In this document: one piece after another, positions 20,045 to 28,754 of the stretch | Position numbering within the stretch: position 1 is the first letter of the stretch | How the letters are laid out: every line of letters starts with the position of its first letter | Source: Microbulbifer variabilis | GTDB lineage: Bacteria > Pseudomonadota > Gammaproteobacteria > Pseudomonadales > Cellvibrionaceae | Reading direction: 5' to 3' | Assembly: GCF_023716485.1 (NCBI RefSeq) | Contig: NZ_CP092418.1 | Span: 2,587,001-2,651,000, forward strand | DNA length: 64,000 nucleotides | Program-made: the position numbers and the translations under genes | Notes under the pieces: model-generated | The model's database searches: none | The model's input: only the letters and a program-made list of their open reading frames with translations | Told to the model about the DNA's origin: nothing

Positions 20045-20233
20045 ACCCTGGGCCTCTCACTGATTGTTGGAATTACGGCATTCTAAACAGCCATTTCAGC
20101 ATACCGCTAATTTATAGACACAATTTCCACTATTCATAGATCAAATTTTTATGAAAATGGATGACGCATGATTCACTGCCAAGAGAACTGTATATTCACC
20201 CGCAGGGCGCATGATTCCTTACTAAGGGGTCAC

Positions 20234-21169
20234 TCATAGAGCCCGACCAATATCCAGGATCAGGCGCCGTAACCATCGGTGCGGTGCGCTCTGCTGTAAA
20301 AGTGGGCTCCAAGCCATTTTTAGCTCAAGAGGAGGGATATCCAACGGCGGATCCCTGCGCACGACTCTGGGATTGTCGCTGGCAAGCTGTGCCAGACGGG
20401 TGGGCACAGTGACAATCAGGTCACTCTGCTCGGCCAACAGCATAGCCACTTGGTAGTGGCGTGTGAAAACCGAGATATCCCGCTTTTCCCCCAATTTACC
20501 AATAGCCTCATCTACCCAGCCCAAGCGTTGCACATCCTCTGGGTTTACTCCTACCCCCACACCCATGCCGGTCTTGCTCACCCATATATGCTGAGCCTTT
20601 AAGTAACTCTGCAGATTGTAGTCTTCGAGAATTGGGTTATCCGCTCGCATCATGCAAGAGAAACTGTCGCGCCATACGGTGGCTTGGTGGAAGCTCTGGG
20701 GCATGCTATCGAAACGGTTAATTACCATATCCACCTTACCCTGCTCCACATCGACAAAGCTCACATCGCTGGGCGTCATGATATCCAGGCTGATTCCTGG
20801 AGCACCATCCCTCAGCTGCTTAAGCAGGGGCGGTATCAACGTGGATTCAGCATAGTCACTGGCCATAATGCGAAAGGTACGCCGGGTGTTGGCGGGATCA
20901 AAATCCCTATTGGGCTGAATCACACGGTCAATGCTGGATAGCGCCTCACGAACCATCGGCTGAAGTTCAAGGGCACGCTCTGTGGGCATCATGCCCTCTC
21001 GAGTGCGTACCAGCAGAGGGTCGTCAAAGAGTTCGCGCAGGCGTTTCAGGCCATTGCTCATTGCGGGTTGGGACAGCCCTAAATAGTTGGCCGCTCGTGT
21101 CACATTGCGCTCGCGCAGCAGCACATCCAGGTATACCAGCAGGTTCAGGTCAGCTCTTTCCAGTTGCAT
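20234..21169 (-). CDS. LysR-family regulator between glcB and aceA
   Basis: Transcription factor of 311 aa with an N-terminal winged HTH (about residues 8-65, with NVTRAANYLGLSQPAMSNGLK) and a periplasmic-binding-protein-like effector domain (about 92-305). It is divergent from aceA and upstream of glcB, so it most plausibly controls the glyoxylate shunt. A GGCA-N5-TGCC palindrome in the shared promoter region with aceA is a candidate site. The effector is unknown. The NodD/PcpR/LinR-like branch is suggested by the start ADLNLLVYLDVLLRERN. Confidence 0.9.
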   Translation of the reverse strand: MQLERADLNLLVYLDVLLRERNVTRAANYLGLSQPAMSNGLKRLRELFDDPLLVRTREGMMPTERALELQPMVREALSSIDRVIQPNRDFDPANTRRTFRIMASDYAESTLIPPLLKQLRDGAPGISLDIMTPSDVSFVDVEQGKVDMVINRFDSMPQSFHQATVWRDSFSCMMRADNPILEDYNLQSYLKAQHIWVSKTGMGVGVGVNPEDVQRLGWVDEAIGKLGEKRDISVFTRHYQVAMLLAEQSDLIVTVPTRLAQLASDNPRVVRRDPPLDIPPLELKMAWSPLLQQSAPHRWLRRLILDIGRAL

Positions 21170-21213
21170 ACAACATTTGCCAGATCGATAGTGAAAATAA
21201 AATCAATAAATTA

Positions 21214-21226
21214 GGCAAATTATGCC
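21214..21226. promoter_or_regulatory. Candidate LysR/aceA operator
   Basis: GGCA-AATTA-TGCC, a 13-bp inverted repeat in the 114-base divergent promoter region between the LysR gene and aceA. It lies 58 bases before the aceA start. Symmetry and location fit an operator, but the match to a known consensus is not established. Confidence 0.35.
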
Positions 21227-21283
21227 ACTCCTCCTAAGATACTCAACACCTAATCGCAGTCACCGTTTTAAGGAAACACTGTC

Positions 21284-22882
21284 ATGTCCACTTACACTCA
21301 AGACATCGACGCGGTAGCTAAGCTCCGTGACAGCAAAAGCGGCACTTGGGATGCTATCAATCCCGAATCTGTTGCCCGGATGCGCGCCCAGAACAAGTTC
21401 AAGAATGGCCTGGATATTGCCAAATACACCGCCAATATCATGCGCGCTGACATGGAGAACTACGACAAAGACAGCTCCAAGTACACCCAATCCCTGGGCT
21501 GCTGGCACGGTTTCATCGGCCAACAGAAGATGATTTCTATTAAGAAGCACTTCGAAGGCAATACTGACCGTCGCTACCTGTACCTGTCCGGCTGGATGGT
21601 CGCCGCTCTGCGCAGTGAATTCGGTCCTCTGCCCGACCAGTCTATGCACGAGAAAACCTCTGTTGCGCACCTGATCAACGAACTCTACACCTTCCTGCGT
21701 CAGGCCGATGCCCGCGAGCTGAACGACCTGTTCCGCGAGCTGGATGCCGCCCGCGAAGCCGGCAATAAAGAAGCCGAGAAAGCAGTTCAAGACAAGATCG
21801 ACAACCACAAAACTCACGTTGTGCCGATCATTGCCGACATCGATGCCGGTTTTGGTAACGCAGAAGCCACTTACCTGATGGCCAAGCAGATGATCGAGGC
21901 GGGTGCTTGCTGTATCCAGATCGAGAACCAGGTTTCCGACGAGAAGCAGTGTGGTCACCAGGACGGTAAAGTCACCGTTCCTCACGAAGACTTCCTGGCC
22001 AAGATCCGCGCAGTTCGCTACGCATTCCTGGAGCTGGGCGTAGACAACGGTGTTATCGTTGCCCGTACCGACTCCCTGGGTGCCGGCCTGACCAAGCAGA
22101 TCGCCGTGACCAAAGAGCCGGGTGACCTGGGCGACCAGTACAACGCTTTCCTGGACTGTGAAGAAATCGCAGCTTCTGATCTGGCCAATGGTGACGTTGT
22201 AATCAACCGCGAAGGTAAGCTGCTGCGTCCTAAGCGCCTGGCTTCCAACCTGTTCCAGTTCCGCAAAGGCACCGGTGAAGCCCGCTGCATCCTGGACAGC
22301 ATCACCTCTCTGCAGAACGGCGCCGATCTGATTTGGATCGAAACCGAGAAGCCCCACGTTCGCCAGATCGGCGGTATGATGGACGAAATTCGCAAAGTTG
22401 TTCCCGATGCGAAGCTGGTTTACAACAACAGCCCATCCTTCAACTGGACCCTGAACTTCCGCCAGCAGGTATTCGATGCATGGTCTGAAGAAGGCAAAGA
22501 CGTATCCGCTTACGACCGCGCCAACCTGATGAGCGCCGAGTATGACGACTCCGAGCTTTCTGCAGCTGCAGATGAGAAGATCCGTACCTTCCAGGCCGAC
22601 GCTGCCCGTGAAGCCGGTATCTTCCACCACCTGATCACCCTGCCGACTTACCACACTGCGGCCCTGTCTACCGACAACCTGGCCAAAGAGTACTTCGGTG
22701 AGCAAGGCATGCTGGGCTACGTAAAAGGCGTTCAGCGTAAAGAAATCCGTCAGGGTATCGCCTGCGTTAAGCACCAGAATATGGCCGGTTCCGACATCGG
22801 TGACGACCACAAAGAGTATTTTGCTGGTGAAGCGGCACTGAAAGCTTCTGGTAAAGACAACACCATGAACCAGTTCAGCTAA
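21284..22882 (+). CDS. aceA: Isocitrate lyase
   Basis: Glyoxylate-shunt enzyme splitting isocitrate to succinate and glyoxylate. At 532 aa it belongs to the longer Pseudomonas-type class rather than the 434-aa E. coli form. The catalytic cysteine motif reads KQCGH (Cys223). Other family segments are the PIIADIDAGFGN metal-binding aspartate region, VIVARTDSLGAGL and KLVYNNSPSFNW. Codon use is strongly biased towards C/G-ending codons, suggesting high expression. It is divergent from the LysR gene and followed by its own terminator. Confidence 0.97.
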   Translation: MSTYTQDIDAVAKLRDSKSGTWDAINPESVARMRAQNKFKNGLDIAKYTANIMRADMENYDKDSSKYTQSLGCWHGFIGQQKMISIKKHFEGNTDRRYLYLSGWMVAALRSEFGPLPDQSMHEKTSVAHLINELYTFLRQADARELNDLFRELDAAREAGNKEAEKAVQDKIDNHKTHVVPIIADIDAGFGNAEATYLMAKQMIEAGACCIQIENQVSDEKQCGHQDGKVTVPHEDFLAKIRAVRYAFLELGVDNGVIVARTDSLGAGLTKQIAVTKEPGDLGDQYNAFLDCEEIAASDLANGDVVINREGKLLRPKRLASNLFQFRKGTGEARCILDSITSLQNGADLIWIETEKPHVRQIGGMMDEIRKVVPDAKLVYNNSPSFNWTLNFRQQVFDAWSEEGKDVSAYDRANLMSAEYDDSELSAAADEKIRTFQADAAREAGIFHHLITLPTYHTAALSTDNLAKEYFGEQGMLGYVKGVQRKEIRQGIACVKHQNMAGSDIGDDHKEYFAGEAALKASGKDNTMNQFS

Positions 22883-22910
22883 GACGCTCTTATACCTTTC
22901 AGGTAGATTC

Positions 22911-22933
22911 AAGGCGGCGCAAGCCGCCTTTTT
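22911..22933 (+). terminator. Terminator of aceA
   Basis: AAGGCGGC, loop GCAA, GCCGCCTT followed by TTT, 28 bases after the aceA stop codon. Confidence 0.88.
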
Positions 22934-22993
22934 CTTCAGGGATTCTCTCCTGTTCAAATTGATCAGGACAATGATTCCGCCGAAGAAGAACAG

Positions 22994-23098
22994 TTATGCA
23001 AACTGCGCTTTTATCTCTGCATTTTGAACTTGGGCCGCAATCGCGGCCCTTTTTTTGCTCCCAATCTTATTGCCTTTTCTCAAAGACTTTTGCGCCAT
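22994..23098 (-). CDS. Possible small basic protein of 34 aa
   Basis: Minus-strand frame from ATG 23098 to TAA 22994 coding for a lysine/alanine-rich peptide that starts MAQKSLRKGNKIGSKKRA. A TAAGG motif lies ten bases upstream as a possible ribosome-binding site. Composition is typical of small nucleic-acid-binding proteins, but the family is not recognised. A GC-rich hairpin listed as a terminator lies inside the frame, which argues against it. It is divergent from ackA. Confidence 0.28.
   Translation of the reverse strand: MAQKSLRKGNKIGSKKRAAIAAQVQNAEIKAQFA
23032..23056 (+). terminator. Second hairpin with U-tract before ackA
   Basis: GGGCCGC, loop AATC, GCGGCCC followed by T7, about 120 bases after the aceA terminator and 85 bases before the ackA start. 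It has perfect intrinsic-terminator form on the plus strand. No gene between the two terminators was recognised on that strand, so it may be a back-up terminator or the end of a short unannotated RNA. Confidence 0.7.
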
Positions 23099-23141
23099 AT
23101 TAGCTAGCCTTAGGGTATACACGCTAAGGTGCGCACCGCCT

Positions 23142-24350
23142 ATGTCTGGCCCAAGACTTGTACTGACCATCAACTGCGGCAGCTCTTCTTTAAAGTTCAC
23201 CATCATTAACCCAGAAACTGGTGAGGAGCGCTTAAAAGGCCAAGCCGATGCCCTGGGATCATCCTCAGCAGCACTCTCTTGGCAGCACGATGAAAAAGAA
23301 GGAACACAGAAGCTCTCCCCTGGGGATGACTACGAAGGTGTTATCGGAGCGTTGGTAAAGCGATTCGACGGCCCCTGGTCAGCGTTGCGCGAGCAGCTTC
23401 GGGCAATCGGGCATCGGGTGGTCCATGGTGGCGAACAGTTCGCAGATTCCACGCTGATCAATGACAGCGTGGTATCAGCTATCAGAGCCTGCTGTGAACT
23501 GGCGCCACTACACAACCCTGCAGCCCTGCAAGGTATACAGGCCTCACTGCTCGCTTTCCCAGAGTTGCCGCAGGTGGCGGTCTTCGATACCGCCTTCCAC
23601 CAGAGTTTGCCGGATTACGCCTACCTCTATGCACTGCCCTACAGTTTGTATCGGGATCACCAACTGCGCCGCTACGGTATGCATGGCAGCAGTCATCGCT
23701 ATATCGGTGAGCGCAGCGCCGAAATATTGAAAACACCCACAGACAAAATCAATGTGATCTCCGCTCACCTCGGAAATGGCGCTTCCCTGTGCGCCATTAA
23801 AAACGGAAAGAGCGTGGATACCAGTATGGGTCTGACTCCTCTTGAAGGGCTGGTAATGGGCAGTCGCTGTGGGGACCTAGACCCTGGTTTATTACTTCAT
23901 TTGGGGGAGGCACTGGACTATTCCCTAGCGGAACTCGAACAGTTATTGAATCGCAACAGCGGCCTGCTGGGGATATCCGAGCTAAGCAATGACTGTCGTG
24001 AACTGGAAGAAGCTATGGGCAAAGGCCATGCCGGTGCTAGCTTGGCATTGAAGCTATTTTGTTATCGGCTGGCCAAATATATCGCAGCCTACACAGTGCC
24101 ACTAAAGCGCGTTGATTCGCTAGTATTCACCGGGGGTATTGGCGAAAACTCATCTTGGGTGCGGCGAGAAACGATAGGTTGGCTCAGCCAGCTCGGCTAC
24201 CAGCTGGACAATAAGCGCAATGAAGACATTCGCTTCGGTTCTGAAGGGCAGATATCGAAAGACGGAACACCGGATATCCTTGTGATACCCACCCGTGAAG
24301 ATTGGGTTATTGCTCGAGATACCATCCGCTTAGCGAACAGGGCGCTATAA
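23142..24350 (+). CDS. ackA: Acetate kinase
   Basis: Reversibly converts acetate and ATP to acetyl phosphate, 402 aa. ASKHA-fold signatures are visible: VLTINCGSSSLKFT at the N-terminus, HGSSHRYIGE, VISAHLGNGASLCAIKNGKS and the late VFTGGIGENSSWVR. The start ATG 23142 is chosen because MSGPRLVLTINCGSSS matches the family. The frame is open further upstream, but that part overlaps the terminator hairpin. The next gene, pta, begins two bases after its stop. Confidence 0.96.
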   Translation: MSGPRLVLTINCGSSSLKFTIINPETGEERLKGQADALGSSSAALSWQHDEKEGTQKLSPGDDYEGVIGALVKRFDGPWSALREQLRAIGHRVVHGGEQFADSTLINDSVVSAIRACCELAPLHNPAALQGIQASLLAFPELPQVAVFDTAFHQSLPDYAYLYALPYSLYRDHQLRRYGMHGSSHRYIGERSAEILKTPTDKINVISAHLGNGASLCAIKNGKSVDTSMGLTPLEGLVMGSRCGDLDPGLLLHLGEALDYSLAELEQLLNRNSGLLGISELSNDCRELEEAMGKGHAGASLALKLFCYRLAKYIAAYTVPLKRVDSLVFTGGIGENSSWVRRETIGWLSQLGYQLDNKRNEDIRFGSEGQISKDGTPDILVIPTREDWVIARDTIRLANRAL

Positions 24351-24352
24351 AC

Positions 24353-26518
24353 ATGCCCCACAACGCGCGCGCCCTAATGCTGATTCCACTGGATGTGGGT
24401 GTGGGTATTACGTCGGTAAGCCTGGGCTTAATACGAGCACTTGAACGCAACCGCGTAGAAACCCAGTTTTTCAAACCTGTCAGCGAAGCACCTTCGCGCG
24501 ACGGCGCCATCGAGAGAACCACAGAGATATTGCGGCAGACTACCAAGCTGGACATTCCCCGTTCAATCAGCGCACAAGAAGCTGAAACTATGATCTCCGC
24601 AGGTGGAACCACGGAGCTACTGGAGAAAATTTTGGCCCGCTACCGCAGCAGCGTTCAAACTGCGGATGTAATAGTCGTGGAGGGACTTTTACCCGGAAGG
24701 CAGAATCAATTTTCTGACCAATTGAACTGCCAGATGGCAAAAACCCTGGATGCGGAAGTGGTGTTGGTTGCCAGCCTGCACACAGGCGATATTCGCCAGC
24801 TTACAGAGCGCCTGCAGTATGCGATGCAACCGTTTGGTGAGGGCCCATCCAACCCGGTGGTAGGCTGCATTATCAATAAGCTGGATGCCCCTCCCCGCAT
24901 AACCGACCCACCTGGCGGCCACTTTATCTCGGTGGGCGCTCAACAGGAGCCCTGTACCAAAGCTGTCAACCGAAAGGATCTGTATCGTAAAATTCCTCTA
25001 CGCATCGTTGGCGCCATCCCCTGGAATGCGCAGCTGCTAGCCCCCCGGGCGCTGGATCTGGCCCGGCATTTCAATGCACAACTAATCAATCGCGGAGAAC
25101 TAGAGAGCCGCCGTTTGCGCAGCGTAACCTTCTGCTCGCGATCCCTAGCCAATATGCTGCATCGCTTTAATTCAGGTGCCCTACTGGTCACTTCAGCTGA
25201 CAGGCCCGATGTCATGGTAGGAGCCAGCCTGGCAGCAATGAACGGTGTAAAAATTGGCTGCATGCTGCTGACCGGGGGCTACCGACTGGATCGCGGGGTA
25301 CACAAACTTTGCACACCGGCCATGGAGACTGGACTGCCGGTAATGTTAGTTAGCTCCAACACCTGGCATACCGTGATGGAGTTACAAACCTTCAACCTGC
25401 GCACCCCCGCAGATGACCGCGAGCGAGTAAACCGGGTACAGGATTTTTTTGCCAGCCACTTGGATAAAAACTGGGTGCAATCCTTAAGTCAGGTTTCCCA
25501 ACGACCGCGGCGGATGTCACCCCCAGCATTTCGCTACCACCTAACAGAAATGGCCCGCCGGGTACTAAAACGCATTGTGCTTCCAGAGGGAGAAGAACCC
25601 CGCACTATACGCGCAGCTCTGGCCTGTGCAGAACGGGGAATTGCACAACCGATACTGCTGGGAAGACCTGGATCTATCCAGCGAATCGCCGAGCAACAGG
25701 GCCTCAGGCTCAGTAAAAAAGTAGAAATCATCAAGCCCGAAGATGTCTGGGAAGAGTATGTAGAGCCCATGGTAGCTCTTCGAAAAAATAAGGGCCTCAC
25801 TCAGGTGGTTGCGAAAGAACAGCTGCAAGACAATGTCGTTTTGGGCACTATGATGCTGGCCCTAGACCAAGTGGATGGCCTGGTTTCAGGCGCTATTCAC
25901 ACTACCGCCAATACCATCCGCCCCGCCCTGCAATTGATCAAGAGCGCTCCAGGTGAAGAGCTTGTCTCCTCAATTTTCTTTATGCTTCTACCCGAGCAGG
26001 TACTGGTATACGGAGACTGCGCCATCAACCCGGACCCCAACGCCAACCAATTGGCTGCGATCGCCATCCAGTCGGCAGACTCCGCAGCGGCCTTTGGGAT
26101 AGAACCCCGAGTAGCAATGATCAGTTACTCCACCGGCACCTCAGGAACCGGCTTAGACGTAGACAAAGTGCGTGAAGCTACACAAATCGCCAAGCAGAGA
26201 AGGCCCAAGCTGATTATTGATGGACCACTGCAATACGATGCGGCGCTGATAAAAAATGTGGCTGAGCAGAAAGCGCCACAGAGCCCAGTCGCGGGCCGCG
26301 CCACCGTATTTATTTTCCCTGATTTAAACACCGGCAACACCACATATAAAGCAGTACAACGCAGTGCGGACTTAGTCAGTATTGGGCCTATGTTGCAGGG
26401 GCTGCGCAAACCGGTGAATGATCTTTCCCGCGGTGCCCTGGTGGACGATATTGTCTACACCATTGCACTTACCGCTATTCAGGCCCAGCAACATCAATCA
26501 CATATAATTAAAAAATAA
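24353..26518 (+). CDS. pta: Phosphate acetyltransferase (long form)
   Basis: Converts acetyl-CoA and phosphate to acetyl phosphate, 721 aa. It is the three-part long form: an N-terminal BioD-like P-loop domain (about residues 5-215), a DRTGG regulatory domain (about 225-335) and the catalytic PTA_PTB domain (about 395-715, with LVSGAIHTTANTIRPALQ and YSTGTSGTGLDVDKVREAT). It starts two bases after ackA, forming a tight ackA-pta operon. It converges with the acetyl-CoA hydrolase gene, the two stops being only seven bases apart with no obvious terminator between. Confidence 0.96.
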   Translation: MPHNARALMLIPLDVGVGITSVSLGLIRALERNRVETQFFKPVSEAPSRDGAIERTTEILRQTTKLDIPRSISAQEAETMISAGGTTELLEKILARYRSSVQTADVIVVEGLLPGRQNQFSDQLNCQMAKTLDAEVVLVASLHTGDIRQLTERLQYAMQPFGEGPSNPVVGCIINKLDAPPRITDPPGGHFISVGAQQEPCTKAVNRKDLYRKIPLRIVGAIPWNAQLLAPRALDLARHFNAQLINRGELESRRLRSVTFCSRSLANMLHRFNSGALLVTSADRPDVMVGASLAAMNGVKIGCMLLTGGYRLDRGVHKLCTPAMETGLPVMLVSSNTWHTVMELQTFNLRTPADDRERVNRVQDFFASHLDKNWVQSLSQVSQRPRRMSPPAFRYHLTEMARRVLKRIVLPEGEEPRTIRAALACAERGIAQPILLGRPGSIQRIAEQQGLRLSKKVEIIKPEDVWEEYVEPMVALRKNKGLTQVVAKEQLQDNVVLGTMMLALDQVDGLVSGAIHTTANTIRPALQLIKSAPGEELVSSIFFMLLPEQVLVYGDCAINPDPNANQLAAIAIQSADSAAAFGIEPRVAMISYSTGTSGTGLDVDKVREATQIAKQRRPKLIIDGPLQYDAALIKNVAEQKAPQSPVAGRATVFIFPDLNTGNTTYKAVQRSADLVSIGPMLQGLRKPVNDLSRGALVDDIVYTIALTAIQAQQHQSHIIKK

Positions 26519-26525
26519 CTGGCCT

Positions 26526-28730
26526 CTATCCACAGAGGGGACGGCGAGGGTCAATATATTCATGCAGCGCGGCGGCAATAACATAGGCCTCCAGGCGGTG
26601 CTCATAGGTATCCGAATGGTCACAACCCATCCGCTCCAGACAGCGATGGATAAACGCGAACTGATCAGAATTGTCCCGCCACACTCTACGCCCCTTGATC
26701 ACCGTTAGCAGCATTCGCCACCAGCTGCGGTCAGCCGCTCTCAACTGCTGAAGTGCGACAGCCAGCCATCCCTCTTCATCGGTAAAGTCCGTACCCAGCG
26801 GATAGTAAGGCAACATGGCGAGGGACTTTTCATCGGAAAAGACCTCGGCAATATGCTCCGGGCTATTTCGATTAAACTCGGCCGGAATAGTGAAGTCCTT
26901 TTCGATTTTGCCTGCATATTTGGCCTGTTCCAGCAACACTGCCTGAAATCGTGTATCGCAAATACTGAGCATGGAAACCATCACGTCCCGGTCTGTTTTA
27001 CCCCGCAGGTCCACCGCGCCGTATTCAGTTACCACAATATCCCGCAAGTGCCGAGGTATAGTGGTGTGGGGGTATTCCCAGACAATATTACTTTCACAAA
27101 TTCCGTCGCGAACGCGTATGCTCGGCAGGGCAATAATGGAGCGGGCCCCAGGCAGTGCAAAGGCCTGGGCAACAAAATTGTATTGCCCTCCAACACCACT
27201 AACTACCTGATTATCCATTAAAGCATCGGAAATAACGGCTCCGCCCAATGTCACCATCATGGCTGAATTTACAAAACGTGCGTGTTTGCGCTGGACTTGC
27301 TTCAGCATTTGTTGGCCGCGCAGATCGTTGGTGAAATCGATAGAAGTCATATCGATACCGGCCCGCTCAATGGGGGCTAGATCCCGTAACTCTCGATACA
27401 TCACCTCAGGGCCAAGGTAAAAACCACCGTGCAACCAGATACCGCCTTTAAGTTTGTTGTTCAAACAACTGCCTATCAATCGTCGACGGCCGTGCTCACT
27501 GTGTAGGTCACACTCCTCCTCTTCGCCATCGGGTGTTAACAACTTGTGGCCGCGCCAACTGTAACTTGGATCCACAATACCAAAACGCTGCAAAAACGCC
27601 GTATCATCAGGGGTTAACGGGCAGTGGATACGCCCTCTCTTTTTCAGAGCGAGCAGAGTCTCTTCGTTCACTGTATGGGTGATCGCATCCGAGTCCAGCA
27701 ACTCCTGCAGTGCCGCATCAGCAAACACTTCACGGATTAAAACCCCCGCCTTACGCAGATGTAAAAAGCCATGGGGAACCATTTCACTGGCACCATATAG
27801 TCCCTGTTGAAAGGGCGTCTTTTGTAGGGGGAGGTTTTTTCGGTATGCGGATGACTCTGAATCGGCTAACTTATCCAGCAGGCGAGTGAAGAGCGGATTC
27901 TCTTTGTGACGCAAGCGCAAGGCATGACACACCGCATCGCCGAGCGCCCCGATACCCACTTGTAAAGTACCACCATCAGCGATCAGGCTGGCAATATGAA
28001 AACCGATAGCATATTCGGTAAAACTCACCGGCATTGCAGGAGCGGCAAACAATGGAGTATTGAACTGGTTACCTTCTAACAAAAAATCGAAAGCGCCTTC
28101 CGCAAGCTCACTACTGCCCGGCATATAAGGTAATTGATGATTTACCTCTCCCAGTAAAAAAAGCGATTGCCCTTTGCGATCGGAGGCCAGCTTTAAAAGT
28201 GGCAGGGTCAGATCCGGATTACAGCTCAAACTGTATTTGCCACCCGCCGGTGAGGGGGACACCATTTGCGCGATCACATTGATCCCATTGCGCAAGAGAT
28301 CTTCGGGCACCTCGGTATAATTAGTGCTGACATAATGTTGCTGAGCATAGCGATTACCCAGCAAAGCACCGGGCTCCATAAAAAACTCTATCACCTCAAT
28401 ATTATTGGGAAGCTGCCCTTGTCTCCTTGCCGTCACATAACCAAGATCCTGGTAGTGACTGTAAAGGCGATCCAGTAAAGGCTGTACAAAACGGCGCGTG
28501 ATATCACTGTCCCCCCTGGGTCGCTCAAGGGTCAGGGCGGTATAAATGGTCAGAGAAATAGAAGGGTCTGCAGCGGCACGCGCGTAAAGGGCATTGGCAA
28601 AGTGATTGGCTTTTCCCAATCCGAGGGGTAACCCCAGCACAATCTTTTTACCGACCCTGCGTAACAGAGCATCGATACACTCCTCGGCGCCGGTAAACCG
28701 CTGGGGAACATTATCAGGAGAAACTTCCAT
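26526..28730 (-). CDS. Acetyl-CoA hydrolase/transferase family protein
   Basis: Class I CoA-transferase-fold protein of 734 aa, longer than typical acetate:CoA transferases or Ach1 (about 500-640). The N-terminal half contains LGLPLGLGKANHFANALY. The C-terminal hydrolase/transferase domain contains VNSAMMVTLGGAVISDALMD and VSGVGGQYNFVAQAF, the glycine-rich oxyanion region. The last 100 residues are an extension not usual in the family. Its position beside ackA-pta and fadE suggests moving CoA between acetate and acyl groups. Hydrolase versus transferase activity cannot be read from the sequence. Confidence 0.85.
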   Translation of the reverse strand: MEVSPDNVPQRFTGAEECIDALLRRVGKKIVLGLPLGLGKANHFANALYARAAADPSISLTIYTALTLERPRGDSDITRRFVQPLLDRLYSHYQDLGYVTARRQGQLPNNIEVIEFFMEPGALLGNRYAQQHYVSTNYTEVPEDLLRNGINVIAQMVSPSPAGGKYSLSCNPDLTLPLLKLASDRKGQSLFLLGEVNHQLPYMPGSSELAEGAFDFLLEGNQFNTPLFAAPAMPVSFTEYAIGFHIASLIADGGTLQVGIGALGDAVCHALRLRHKENPLFTRLLDKLADSESSAYRKNLPLQKTPFQQGLYGASEMVPHGFLHLRKAGVLIREVFADAALQELLDSDAITHTVNEETLLALKKRGRIHCPLTPDDTAFLQRFGIVDPSYSWRGHKLLTPDGEEEECDLHSEHGRRRLIGSCLNNKLKGGIWLHGGFYLGPEVMYRELRDLAPIERAGIDMTSIDFTNDLRGQQMLKQVQRKHARFVNSAMMVTLGGAVISDALMDNQVVSGVGGQYNFVAQAFALPGARSIIALPSIRVRDGICESNIVWEYPHTTIPRHLRDIVVTEYGAVDLRGKTDRDVMVSMLSICDTRFQAVLLEQAKYAGKIEKDFTIPAEFNRNSPEHIAEVFSDEKSLAMLPYYPLGTDFTDEEGWLAVALQQLRAADRSWWRMLLTVIKGRRVWRDNSDQFAFIHRCLERMGCDHSDTYEHRLEAYVIAAALHEYIDPRRPLCG

Positions 28731-28754
28731 GGAAATCAGGCTTTTCTCACAAGG

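Noticed and set aside
21260..22957. Very long minus-strand open frame (565 codons) opposite aceA
   Set aside because: It is the complement of a strongly codon-biased real gene. Its composition is atypical, and aceA is a certain match on the other strand.
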